From: Methylobacterium mesophilicum
Lineage (GTDB): Bacteria; Pseudomonadota; Alphaproteobacteria; Rhizobiales; Beijerinckiaceae
Length of the DNA stretch: 57,934 nucleotides
Reading direction: 5' to 3'
Assembly (NCBI RefSeq): GCF_022179445.1
Contig: NZ_BPQU01000032.1
Location: 1-57,934 of the forward strand
Translations under genes and position numbers: made by a program
Notes under the pieces: generated by a model
Told to the model about the DNA's origin: nothing
The model's input: the letters and a program-made list of their open reading frames with translations, nothing else
Databases searched by the model: none
Part shown: one piece after another, positions 42,677 to 49,718 of the stretch
Layout of the letters: each line of letters starts with the position of its first letter
How positions within the stretch are numbered: the first letter of the stretch is position 1

Positions 42677-43099
42677 GTGAAAGAGAACAGGAACGCGATC
42701 GATCTCGTCGGTGCGACGGCCGCCATCGTGGCGGCCTATGTCAGCAACAACGCCGTCCCGGTGAGCGAATTGCGGCCGTTGTTCGGGAACGTCCACGCGG
42801 CCCTGAAACGAGTCGTGGAGGACCACGCCGGCCCGGCGGACGTGTGGGCGGAGCCGGCGGTCCCGGTCGAGGGCTCGGTGACGGCGGATTACATCGTCTG
42901 CCTGGAGGACGGGCGGACGTTCAAGTCGCTCAAGCGGCATCTGCGCTCGAAGTACGGGATGAGCCCCGAGCAATACCGCGCGAAGTGGAAACTCCCCGCC
43001 GACTACCCGATGGTGGCGCCGAACTACGCCAAGGCCCGCTCCGAACTGGCCAAGGCGATCGGGCTGGGCCGGCCCGACGCCCTCCGGAGCGCCGCCTGA
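42677..43099 (+). CDS. MucR/Ros-family transcriptional regulator
   Basis: About 140 residues from a GTG at 42677 with GGGGG six bases upstream, the usual size for Ros/MucR; an ATG at 42599 would give 166. Family features: LVGATAAIVAAYVSNNAVPV near the start, the finger region YIVCLEDGRTFKSLKRHLRS, then YGMSPEQYRAKWKLPADYPM and VAPNYAKARSELAKAIGLG. In the zinc finger the second Cys is Asp (CLED) and the last His position appears to be Lys (RSKYG), so zinc binding may be lost or altered. MucR proteins silence AT-rich DNA and control surface polysaccharide and motility genes. Confidence 0.9.
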   Translation: MKENRNAIDLVGATAAIVAAYVSNNAVPVSELRPLFGNVHAALKRVVEDHAGPADVWAEPAVPVEGSVTADYIVCLEDGRTFKSLKRHLRSKYGMSPEQYRAKWKLPADYPMVAPNYAKARSELAKAIGLGRPDALRSAA

Positions 43100-43214
43100 G
43101 GGCGAGCCGACCGGGACCCGGGGCGGGGAAACCGCGACGCCGTCGGGCGTTGGGGTGCGATGGCGCGCTTCCTGCGAGGCCGTCGAACGCCCGTCCGGCG
43201 CCGAGGTGCTGAGC

Positions 43215-43427
43215 ATGAACGCCATTCCCGATCCGCAGGACGGCGATCCCGCGGAGGACATCGAGCGGGTGAACGCCGTCCTCTCCGAATGGGCCGCGCG
43301 TTCCACCGCCGACAGCGCGACGCTGATCGATCGCTTCGAAGATCTGGGCTACGCGGTCCGGGGCAAGTCCGAAGAGGAGATCGCCGAGATCCTCCGCCAG
43401 CCGCCGACGGGGCAGCGCCGGACCTGA
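43215..43427 (+). CDS. Small acidic hypothetical protein
   Basis: About 70 residues from the ATG at 43215 (MNAIPDPQDGDPAEDIERVN). Mostly helical: VNAVLSEWAARSTADSATLI, then DRFEDLGYAVRGKSEEEIAE. No family recognised. It lies 115 bp after the MucR-like gene and before the DUF6456 gene on the same strand. Codon use is like its neighbours, which supports it being real. Confidence 0.5.
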   Translation: MNAIPDPQDGDPAEDIERVNAVLSEWAARSTADSATLIDRFEDLGYAVRGKSEEEIAEILRQPPTGQRRT

Positions 43428-43518
43428 ATCCCGTTCTAGGTAAAAAAGCCTTGACACCGGGGCCGATCGCACGGTAGGCGTGGCGGCGGGACGTTGCGCA
43501 CCAGGATTGGAACAAAAC

Positions 43519-44361
43519 ATGAACAAAAAGGCGAAGTCCAGCCGGGTGAAGGCGGCGGCGCGTGCGACGGCCGGGGTGTCCCTGACGTCCGAGGCGGCGC
43601 GGCTCCTGGCCCGGCTCGGGGAGGCGGGGGCCTATGCCCGGCCGGACCCGCTCACCGAGGACGGCCTGATCGTCCGGCGCGGCGGCGACGGGGTCTCGGT
43701 CGGGAGCGGGCGCTTCTCCTGCGCGGCCGGGCGGGCCCTGGTCGAGGCCGACCTCGCCGCCTGGAACCCGGGCGGCACCCGGCTGACGCTCGCCGCCGCC
43801 GGGCAGGCGCGGCTGCGGCGCGGCGGGGCCCCGGACGGGATGGCGTTCCTGGCCCAGCACCACGACCTCACGGTCGAGCGAGGCGGCGCGCCGGAGCCGA
43901 CATTGCGCAACGCGTCGGAAAATCCCCTGGCCTGGATGGTCCGGCGCCGGGGCGGCGACGGCGCGCCGCTGATCGACCCGGCCGCCTTCGAGGCCGGCGA
44001 GCGGCTGCGCCGGGACATGACCACGGCCGCGATGCTGCCCCGGATGGGGATCGAGCTCGGCGCCCCCCGGGTGGACGGCGGCGGCGCCCGCGACCCGGCC
44101 GCCGCCTCCGATCAGGTGATCGCCGCCCGCCAGCGGGTCCGCGGCGCCCTCGACGCCGTGGGCGGCGACCTGTCGGGGCTGCTGATCGACCTGTGCGGCT
44201 TCCTCAAGGGCTTGGAGCGGATCGAGGCGGAGCGCCGCTGGCCGGCCCGCTCGGCCAAGGTCGTGGTCCGCATCGCCCTGGGGCGGCTGGCCGAGCATTA
44301 CGGCCTGGCGCGCGAGGTGACCGGACCGGACCACGCGCGGTTGCGGCTGTGGCGGGCGTGA
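43519..44361 (+). CDS. DUF6456 domain protein
   Basis: About 280 residues from the ATG at 43519 (MNKKAKSSRVKAAARA). Basic N-terminus, then LTSEAARLLARLGEAGAYAR and a small beta region. The conserved C-terminal DUF6456 domain covers about 195-270: SDQVIAARQRVRGALDAVGG, DLSGLLIDLCGFLKGLERIE and WPARSAKVVVRIALGRLAEH. This C-terminal helical domain is common in Hyphomicrobiales and suggests DNA binding or replication-linked regulation, but the function is not established. Repeats begin about 130 bp downstream. Confidence 0.82.
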   Translation: MNKKAKSSRVKAAARATAGVSLTSEAARLLARLGEAGAYARPDPLTEDGLIVRRGGDGVSVGSGRFSCAAGRALVEADLAAWNPGGTRLTLAAAGQARLRRGGAPDGMAFLAQHHDLTVERGGAPEPTLRNASENPLAWMVRRRGGDGAPLIDPAAFEAGERLRRDMTTAAMLPRMGIELGAPRVDGGGARDPAAASDQVIAARQRVRGALDAVGGDLSGLLIDLCGFLKGLERIEAERRWPARSAKVVVRIALGRLAEHYGLAREVTGPDHARLRLWRA

Positions 44362-44497
44362 GGGGGGGGCATGAACTCCAACCCTGGCCCTCATCCTGTG
44401 GGGCCGTGAGTCTTTCGATCGATCGCCCTTCGATGTCCCATGCACCCGACGCCTGAGCGTCGCCGGACGGGACTATGCCTCAGCACGACCCGCGGGT

Positions 44498-44750
44498 CCC
44501 CTCTCCCGTGCGGGAGAGGGACAGGGTGAGGGATCAGGTCATTCCGGATGGATCTGTTCCCTCACCCCAGCCCTCTCACGCACGGGCTACGACGTTCACA
44601 CATCGCTGCCGGATGAGGGCCAAGGCCAACCCCAGACGCGTCTCCCTCCCCCGCATAGGGGGGAGGGAGAACCGCGGTGTGTCTCGCGTATCCTGGCGGC
44701 CCCGATGTGTGAATCCGCTAGCCCGCACGGGAGAGGGGGCGTGTCGCGCT
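44498..44750. repeat. Palindromic intergenic repeat (copy 3) with flanking modules
   Basis: CCTCTCCCGTGCGGGAGAGG with CAGGGTGAGGGAT at 44498-44535 is mirrored at 44558-44590 (TCCCTCACCC, CCTCTCACGCACGGG). It is followed by GGGCTACGACGTTCACACAT at about 44585 and the inverse module GATGTGTGAATCCGCTAGCC with CGCACGGGAGAGGG ending near 44740. The centre differs from copies 1 and 2 (GGATGGATCTG). It lies between DUF6456 and sufE. The remaining 44751-44940 shows no gene. Confidence 0.85.
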
Positions 44751-44940
44751 CCGTCATCGACCTCGGGCCAAAACCTTCGGGGGATGTCCCACCTCGGATC
44801 GGAAGCCGGGATGAACCTCCCGAGGAATGCTGCAGCGTTACCGTTTGTCGCGCGCGATGAATCGAAAGGCTCACCGCCTTTGAGAACGAGGGGGAGGGTG
44901 GGAGGGTCCTGTCGAACGGATCGGCGCCCAGCCCCGCACC

Positions 44941-45372
44941 CTACCCCTCGGCCCCCAAAAACCGCACCGAATCCCGGTGCACCCGGTCGGCCATGGCGCG
45001 CACGCCGTTGGAGCGCTGCGGGGTCAGGTGCTCGCCCAGGCCCAGCTTGGTGTAGAGCGCGAAGGCGTCGGTCTCGGCGGCCTCGCGCAGGGGCTTTCCG
45101 TCGAACAGCGCGATCATCAGCGCCACGAGGCCGCGCACGATGTGGGCGTCGCTGTCGCCGCGCATGCGCAGGCGCGGCTCCGAGTCCGAGCGGTCGACGT
45201 CGAGGTCGATCCAGACCTGGCTGGCGCAGCCCTGGACCTTGTTGGCCTCGGCGTGCAGCGCCGGGTCCGGCGGCGGCAGGGCGCGGCCGAGTTCGATCAG
45301 GTAGCGGTAACGCTCTTCCCAATCGTCGATGAACGCGAAATTCTCGACGATGGTGTCGATCGGGGGAACCAT
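44941..45372 (-). CDS. sufE: SufE-family sulfur acceptor
   Basis: About 143 residues. It accepts sulfane sulfur from the cysteine desulfurase SufS for Fe-S cluster assembly. N-terminal IVENFAFIDDWEERYRYLIE, the catalytic Cys in NKVQGCASQVWIDL (near residue 49), and LVALMIALFDGKPLREAAET match the family and its usual length (about 138-145). The rest of the suf operon is not adjacent, which is common for sufE in alphaproteobacteria. The gene stands alone on the minus strand. Confidence 0.92.
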   Translation of the reverse strand: MVPPIDTIVENFAFIDDWEERYRYLIELGRALPPPDPALHAEANKVQGCASQVWIDLDVDRSDSEPRLRMRGDSDAHIVRGLVALMIALFDGKPLREAAETDAFALYTKLGLGEHLTPQRSNGVRAMADRVHRDSVRFLGAEG

Positions 45373-45468
45373 GGTGGACCGGATCCGGACTTGGGCGGGG
45401 CCGCTATACGGCGCTGGGGGAGATCTGGCGACTCCCGCGCGAACCGCCAGGGGGCGCGGCGCCGGGGA

Positions 45469-46560
45469 TCAGGTCTCCGGCGGCTGCGTCGGCGGCAGGG
45501 TCAGCATCAGGGGCGTGGCCGTGCTGGCATCGCCCGCGACCTGGATCTCGGCCTGGGCCGCGTAGGCCGCGATCAGGCGCGGCCCGAGCTTGGGGATGTT
45601 GGACCGTCCGGTGGCGGCCATCTCGCTCACCCCGGAGACGATCGAGACGCGCAGCGGCTGCCCCTCCGCGCGCTCGATCTCGATGGCGATCGAGCAGGCG
45701 ACGTGCTCGGCGGTGGCGTCCAGGCACTCGGCCACGATCTCGGCGACGATCATGCCGAGCGCGTTGGCGGTGCGCGGCTCGACCAGCCCGGTGCCGGAGC
45801 CGCCGACCTGCACGCCGATCCGTCCGGCCCGGCGCAGCTGCCCGAGGCCCGAGGCCAGGCGGTGCAGGTAGTCGTGCAGGTCGATCGACGCGATGTGGGG
45901 CGCCTCGTGCAGGTGCTGCTGCACCAGGGCGATCGCCCGCACCCGCTGGCCCAGCGCCTCGAAGCTGCCGCGGCACGGTTCCGGGGCGGCCCGCCCATAC
46001 AGGCCGATCAGGCTGACCATCACCTGCAGGTTGTTGCGGACCCGGTGGTAGACCTCGGCGAGCAGCGCCTCCTTCTCGGCGAGCGCCTGCTCGATATGCT
46101 CCTCGGCGTGCTTGCGGTCGGTGATGTCGAAGCAGGAGCCGAGATAGCCCTGGAAGCGGCCGTCCTCCACCAGCGGGCGGGCGGTGTCGAGCAGCCAGCG
46201 GTAGACGCCGTCGTGCCGCCGCAGCCGGAATTCCACCGTGAACGGCGAGCGCGCCGCGAAGGCCTCCGAGACGATCTGGGCGTGGCGCTCGAAATCTTCC
46301 GGGTGCAGGCCGCTGCGCCAGCCGACGCTCAGCTCCTCCTCGAGGGGCCGGCCGGTGAAGTCCAGCCAGCACTCGTTGTGGTGCACCGCGTGGCCGTTCT
46401 CGTCCGAGCGCCACAGCATCAGCGGCACCACGTCGGCGAACCGCCGGAAGCTGTCGCTCAACGCGACGCTGCCCGTCACCGCAGCCCCGTGCGAAGGATC
46501 TCCCGCCTGGTCCGCCGCCGGCGGCGCAGCCATTCCGGACCCTGGTGGCTGACCGCCCAT
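45469..46560 (-). CDS. PAS-domain sensor histidine kinase homologue with degenerate ATPase domain
   Basis: About 363 residues. A PAS/PAC sensor domain lies at about 35-155 (DVVPLMLWRSDENGHAVHHN, FRLRRHDGVYRWLLDTARPL, GSCFDITDRK). The HisKA_2 dimerisation box EVYHRVRNNLQVMVSLIGL follows, with the phospho-acceptor His near 172. The C-terminal domain should carry the ATP-binding N and G boxes. Instead the N-box position reads VAEIVAECLDATAEH without the expected Asn, and no DxGxG motif is seen (VSIVSGVSEM), so autokinase activity is doubtful. No membrane segment. No partner regulator is adjacent; cheY at 47098 is 540 bp upstream. The start could be a few codons later. Confidence 0.78.
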   Translation of the reverse strand: MGGQPPGSGMAAPPAADQAGDPSHGAAVTGSVALSDSFRRFADVVPLMLWRSDENGHAVHHNECWLDFTGRPLEEELSVGWRSGLHPEDFERHAQIVSEAFAARSPFTVEFRLRRHDGVYRWLLDTARPLVEDGRFQGYLGSCFDITDRKHAEEHIEQALAEKEALLAEVYHRVRNNLQVMVSLIGLYGRAAPEPCRGSFEALGQRVRAIALVQQHLHEAPHIASIDLHDYLHRLASGLGQLRRAGRIGVQVGGSGTGLVEPRTANALGMIVAEIVAECLDATAEHVACSIAIEIERAEGQPLRVSIVSGVSEMAATGRSNIPKLGPRLIAAYAAQAEIQVAGDASTATPLMLTLPPTQPPET

Positions 46561-46864
46561 TCTGTACCCGACCCGCTGTGTCGAACTGTGTGAGACGCCG
46601 TGATTGGTTCGTGATTGCGCCGGTCAACGTGCCGGTCGGGTCCCCGTTCCGATCCCACGTTGCCGCTGCCGCCGTCATCCACACGGACCTGTGGATTCCC
46701 GCACGCGGCGGGGGGCGGGGGCTTTTTGGGGGGCTGCACGCACGTTCCTCGTCCGGCCGCGCTGCCGTCGACACGGGATGTGGGGTGCATCGTTCGTGCA
46801 GGCCGCAGCGCGCCCCCGCTAACGCGAGGGCCGGCCGATCCACGCCTTAACGGCCGAGCCGCGG

Positions 46865-47045
46865 ATCCCCTCTCCCGTGCGCTACGATGTTCACGGATCT
46901 GCATCGGACACCGCCGCTCGGGACGGAGCGCGACCGGCTTCCTCTCCCGTGCGGGAGAGGGGACCCGCGCCTGATCCTCCGACCGTGTTGCCCAGACCGA
47001 TCTGTGAATCCGCCAGCCCGAACGGGAGAGGGGGTTCGTCGCGCC
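46865..47045. repeat. Palindromic intergenic repeat (copy 4)
   Basis: Contains CCTCTCCCGTGCGCTACGAT with GTTCACGGATCTG (46868-46902), CCTCTCCCGTGCGGGAGAGG at about 46941, and the inverse module GATCTGTGAATCCGCCAGCC with GAACGGGAGAGGG ending near 47033. It lacks the central GGTGAGGGAT arms of copies 1-3. The region 46561-46864 next to it shows no gene. Confidence 0.8.
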
Positions 47046-47097
47046 CTATGAGGGCCGATCTGTGCGCATCTTCGCCCACACGGGGCGCGGGCGCGGC

Positions 47098-47463
47098 TCA
47101 GGCCCGGACCAGCTTCGAGACCACCGCCAGGAGCTGCTCCGGCTTGAACGGCTTGGTGATCCACCCGGTGGCGCCGGCGGACTTCGCCTGCTGCTTCACC
47201 GACTCGTCCGATTCCGTGCTCAGGAACAGGATCGGCACGCCCGCGCAGACCGGCACGGTGCGCAGCTGGCGGATCATCTCGATGCCGTTCATCACCGGCA
47301 TGTTGAGGTCGGTGATCACCAGGTCGATCGCCCCGGCCTTCGCCTTGGCGAGACCCTCGGCGCCGTCCGCGGCCTCGATCACCGTGTGGCCGGCGGGGCT
47401 CAGCACGATCTTGATCATCTGCCGGATGCTGGGCGAATCGTCGACGGCGAGAACGGTGGCCAT
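47098..47463 (-). CDS. cheY: CheY-like chemotaxis response regulator
   Basis: About 121 residues, a single receiver domain. The acidic pocket Asp-Asp in VLAVDDSPSIRQM, the phospho-acceptor Asp in LVITDLNMPVMNGIEMI, the Thr/Ser switch in ILFLSTESDES and the Lys in GWITKPFKPEQLLAV are all present. Phosphorylated by CheA, it would act on the flagellar switch. It lies just downstream of the STAS gene (20-bp gap) and is divergent from the soluble MCP-cheA-cheW operon. No output domain. Confidence 0.93.
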   Translation of the reverse strand: MATVLAVDDSPSIRQMIKIVLSPAGHTVIEAADGAEGLAKAKAGAIDLVITDLNMPVMNGIEMIRQLRTVPVCAGVPILFLSTESDESVKQQAKSAGATGWITKPFKPEQLLAVVSKLVRA

Positions 47464-47483
47464 GGTGGGGCGCGGTCCTGGGA

Positions 47484-47777
47484 TCAGAGAGCGGGGGTGG
47501 CGTCGAACGGGGCGTGCGGGGCGATGCCGGCGCGCCGGAACGCCGCCGCGGCCGTGTCGGGCAGGTTGGTCAGGTCCAGGGTGAGGCCGCGCCGGCCGGC
47601 GGTCCGGGCGGCCGCGACGACGAGCTGGACGAAGGTGACGTCCACCCGTTCGATCGCGGCGCAATCCAGCACGAGCCGCGACCCGCCCTCGACCGCCGCG
47701 AGCAGGTCGCCCTGGAGCGCCTGCGCGGTCCGCAGCGTACAATCCGCCGGCATCGTGAGGGTGACGTGTTCGGCCAT
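47484..47777 (-). CDS. STAS-domain protein
   Basis: About 97 residues from the ATG at 47777 (MAEHVTLTMPADCTLRTA). STAS fold like anti-sigma-factor antagonists: GGSRLVLDCAAIERVDVTFV followed by QLVVAAARTAGRRGLTLDL. At the usual DSSG phosphorylation site it has VDVTFVQL, leaving a Thr two residues after the Asp, so regulation by Ser/Thr phosphorylation is possible but not clear. It sits upstream of cheY in a two-gene unit beside the chemotaxis operon. Role in chemotaxis unknown. Confidence 0.82.
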   Translation of the reverse strand: MAEHVTLTMPADCTLRTAQALQGDLLAAVEGGSRLVLDCAAIERVDVTFVQLVVAAARTAGRRGLTLDLTNLPDTAAAAFRRAGIAPHAPFDATPAL

Positions 47778-48224
47778 GAGCAATCCGCTGCTGAGGCGCG
47801 GCCGGGCTGGCTGCCGCCCGACGCTTAAAGAATCGCGCCCGTTAAAGTTTCCTTGAACTGACCATAGCGGTCGGGATTGTCCGACCCGTCGTGTCGCGAT
47901 TCCTGTTGAAAACCGCACGGATGGGGCCGATCGCGGATTTTATATTTGGCGAATTCATAGGCTTTGTTTCGATCGGCCTATCCGGCGAGCATTGGTATCC
48001 GATCGTATTTCAGCACCAATACACGGATCGTATTGATATTCGGCATTCTTGAGATAGTGGTCATGTCGAAGCACACTGAGTCACATCATCTGCATGATCA
48101 GGCGTCATACAGCCTGGAGCATAACTTTTCATTCAGATGAGGCAGCTAGGAACCGGGTGATCGACAGTCCTGCGTTCGAGCCTGTCCCCGGCAAGATCTG
48201 GCAGAGTCCGAGGAATACACGGTG
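47778..48224. other. Divergent AT-rich promoter region
   Basis: 447 bp between the STAS-cheY unit and the soluble MCP-cheA-cheW unit. Bases 47930-48130 are AT-rich. No gene seen. It probably carries promoters in both directions. Confidence 0.55.
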
Positions 48225-49340
48225 ATGGTCTTCTGGGGGCGCGCGAATCCGAGGGCCGTTCCGGCGGACGCATTCGAGCCGGGCGCGGCTCAGGTGCCCG
48301 AGCGGGACGAGCCCGTCGCCGAGCCGGTGGCGGCGTGTCCGGAGGGCCGCAGCGCGGCCGCCGACCTGCTCCAGGCGCGGCTCGGCCTGTCGGAGGTCCA
48401 GCGCCGGACCCTGGACGCGCTGATCGACGAGCTCGGGATCATCTCGGCGGATGTCGAGACGGACGTGCACGGCCTGTCGGACCGGTTCCAGCGCATCGCC
48501 GCGACCACGCGGGGCCAGTCCGAGATCGTGCAGGGGCTGGTGACGGCGGTGCAGTCGGTGCGGATCGACGGGGCCGAGCGGCCGCTCGCCGAGGTCGCGG
48601 CGGCGCTCGGCGAGATCCTGGCGATGCTCAACGACCGGATCGGCTTCATGGCGTCGCGCGGCGCCACCATGGAGGGCGCGTTGAACGGCGTGCTCGGCGA
48701 GTTGTCCTCCGTGGACGGCAGCGTCGCCGAGATCGAGAAGATCAACCGCCAGACCAACCTTCTGGCGCTGAACGCCAAGATCGAGGCGGCCCGGGCCGGG
48801 GAGGCTGGGAAGGCCTTCGCGGTGGTCGCCGACGAGGTGCGCAGCCTGGCCGGCACGATCAACGCCCTGTCGGGGGTGATCAAGCAGCAGATCGGCTCGA
48901 TCGCCGGCGGCCTGCGCAGCAGCCACGCCCTGCTGCACGACATCGCCACCATCGACATGTCGGTGGAGAGCCGCAACGCCGACGCCCGGGTCCGCCTGGT
49001 GATGCAGGCCCTGGTCGAGCAGAGTTCGCGCTTCGCCGGCGTGCTGAGCCAGACCGTGCAGACCACCGAGGCGATCACCCAGGACGTCTCGGGCGCGATC
49101 GTGGCCATGCAGTTCCAGGACCTCGCCAAGCAGCGGATGCAGAACCTGCAGGCGATCCTGCGGGCGCTTCGGGCGGCCCCGGAGGCCGGCGCCGAGGCGG
49201 AGCGGGACTGGGCGGCCGCGATGATCGCCGGCTGCACCCTCGGCGAGGTGCGGGAGCGGATGTCCCGCCGCCTGCTGGGCAAGGCGGCGCCGGCGCCGCC
49301 GCACGACGACGACCCCCCGGCCGGCGTCGATCTGTTCTGA
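48225..49340 (+). CDS. Soluble methyl-accepting chemotaxis-type protein
   Basis: About 371 residues from the ATG at 48225, with AGGAA nine bases upstream; a GTG at 48222 is also in frame. No membrane segment or HAMP, so cytoplasmic. The N-terminal 60 residues are acidic and low-complexity. The coiled-coil hairpin tip is RQTNLLALNAKIEAARAGEA with KAFAVVADEVRSLAG. The segment after the tip (VAMQFQDLAKQRMQNLQAIL) is typical of alphaproteobacterial soluble receptors. It is first in the operon ahead of cheA. Sensing input unknown; it may sense an intracellular signal or redox state. Confidence 0.87.
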   Translation: MVFWGRANPRAVPADAFEPGAAQVPERDEPVAEPVAACPEGRSAAADLLQARLGLSEVQRRTLDALIDELGIISADVETDVHGLSDRFQRIAATTRGQSEIVQGLVTAVQSVRIDGAERPLAEVAAALGEILAMLNDRIGFMASRGATMEGALNGVLGELSSVDGSVAEIEKINRQTNLLALNAKIEAARAGEAGKAFAVVADEVRSLAGTINALSGVIKQQIGSIAGGLRSSHALLHDIATIDMSVESRNADARVRLVMQALVEQSSRFAGVLSQTVQTTEAITQDVSGAIVAMQFQDLAKQRMQNLQAILRALRAAPEAGAEAERDWAAAMIAGCTLGEVRERMSRRLLGKAAPAPPHDDDPPAGVDLF

Positions 49341-49718
49341 ATTCGCGTCCGTCTTCGGAGCGCGATGAACGTATCTGGTGCTACTACCGCAGGTTATATG
49401 GCGAAAAGACCGGATCCGATGCCGGATATTATGATCGAGATCAATAAATATCACATACAGAAAGATTAAACCTAGATCTTTAGGGTCGTTGCCAAATTAG
49501 ATCATTTCAAAAAATGATCTCGTCGGGGAAAAAAGCGAAGGCTTGTGATTTTTAACGGCATCAGGTCTTCATTTTTTAACGGTTTTAAAGTAGGATACGC
49601 TCCGATCGGCAGGCCGAATCTTGGGTCGATCGCGCGGTCTAGCCTTCGGCTGGCGCCCTCAGCGGGCGCGTGATCGCCCCGGTATATCCGAAGACGGCGC
49701 AACGGGATCCGCTCGACG
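49341..49718. other. Intergenic region before cheA
   Basis: AT-richer stretch of 378 bp between the soluble MCP and cheA. No gene was found; a minus-strand open frame at 49502-49702 has no family resemblance. It probably includes a cheA promoter. Confidence 0.5.

Noticed and set aside
46561..46864. Possible tRNA or small RNA gene
   Set aside because: Only a short GC-rich hairpin-like stretch; no cloverleaf with T-loop and anticodon arms could be formed by eye.
49502..49702. Minus-strand 66-residue frame before cheA
   Set aside because: No homology features; more likely non-coding promoter DNA.
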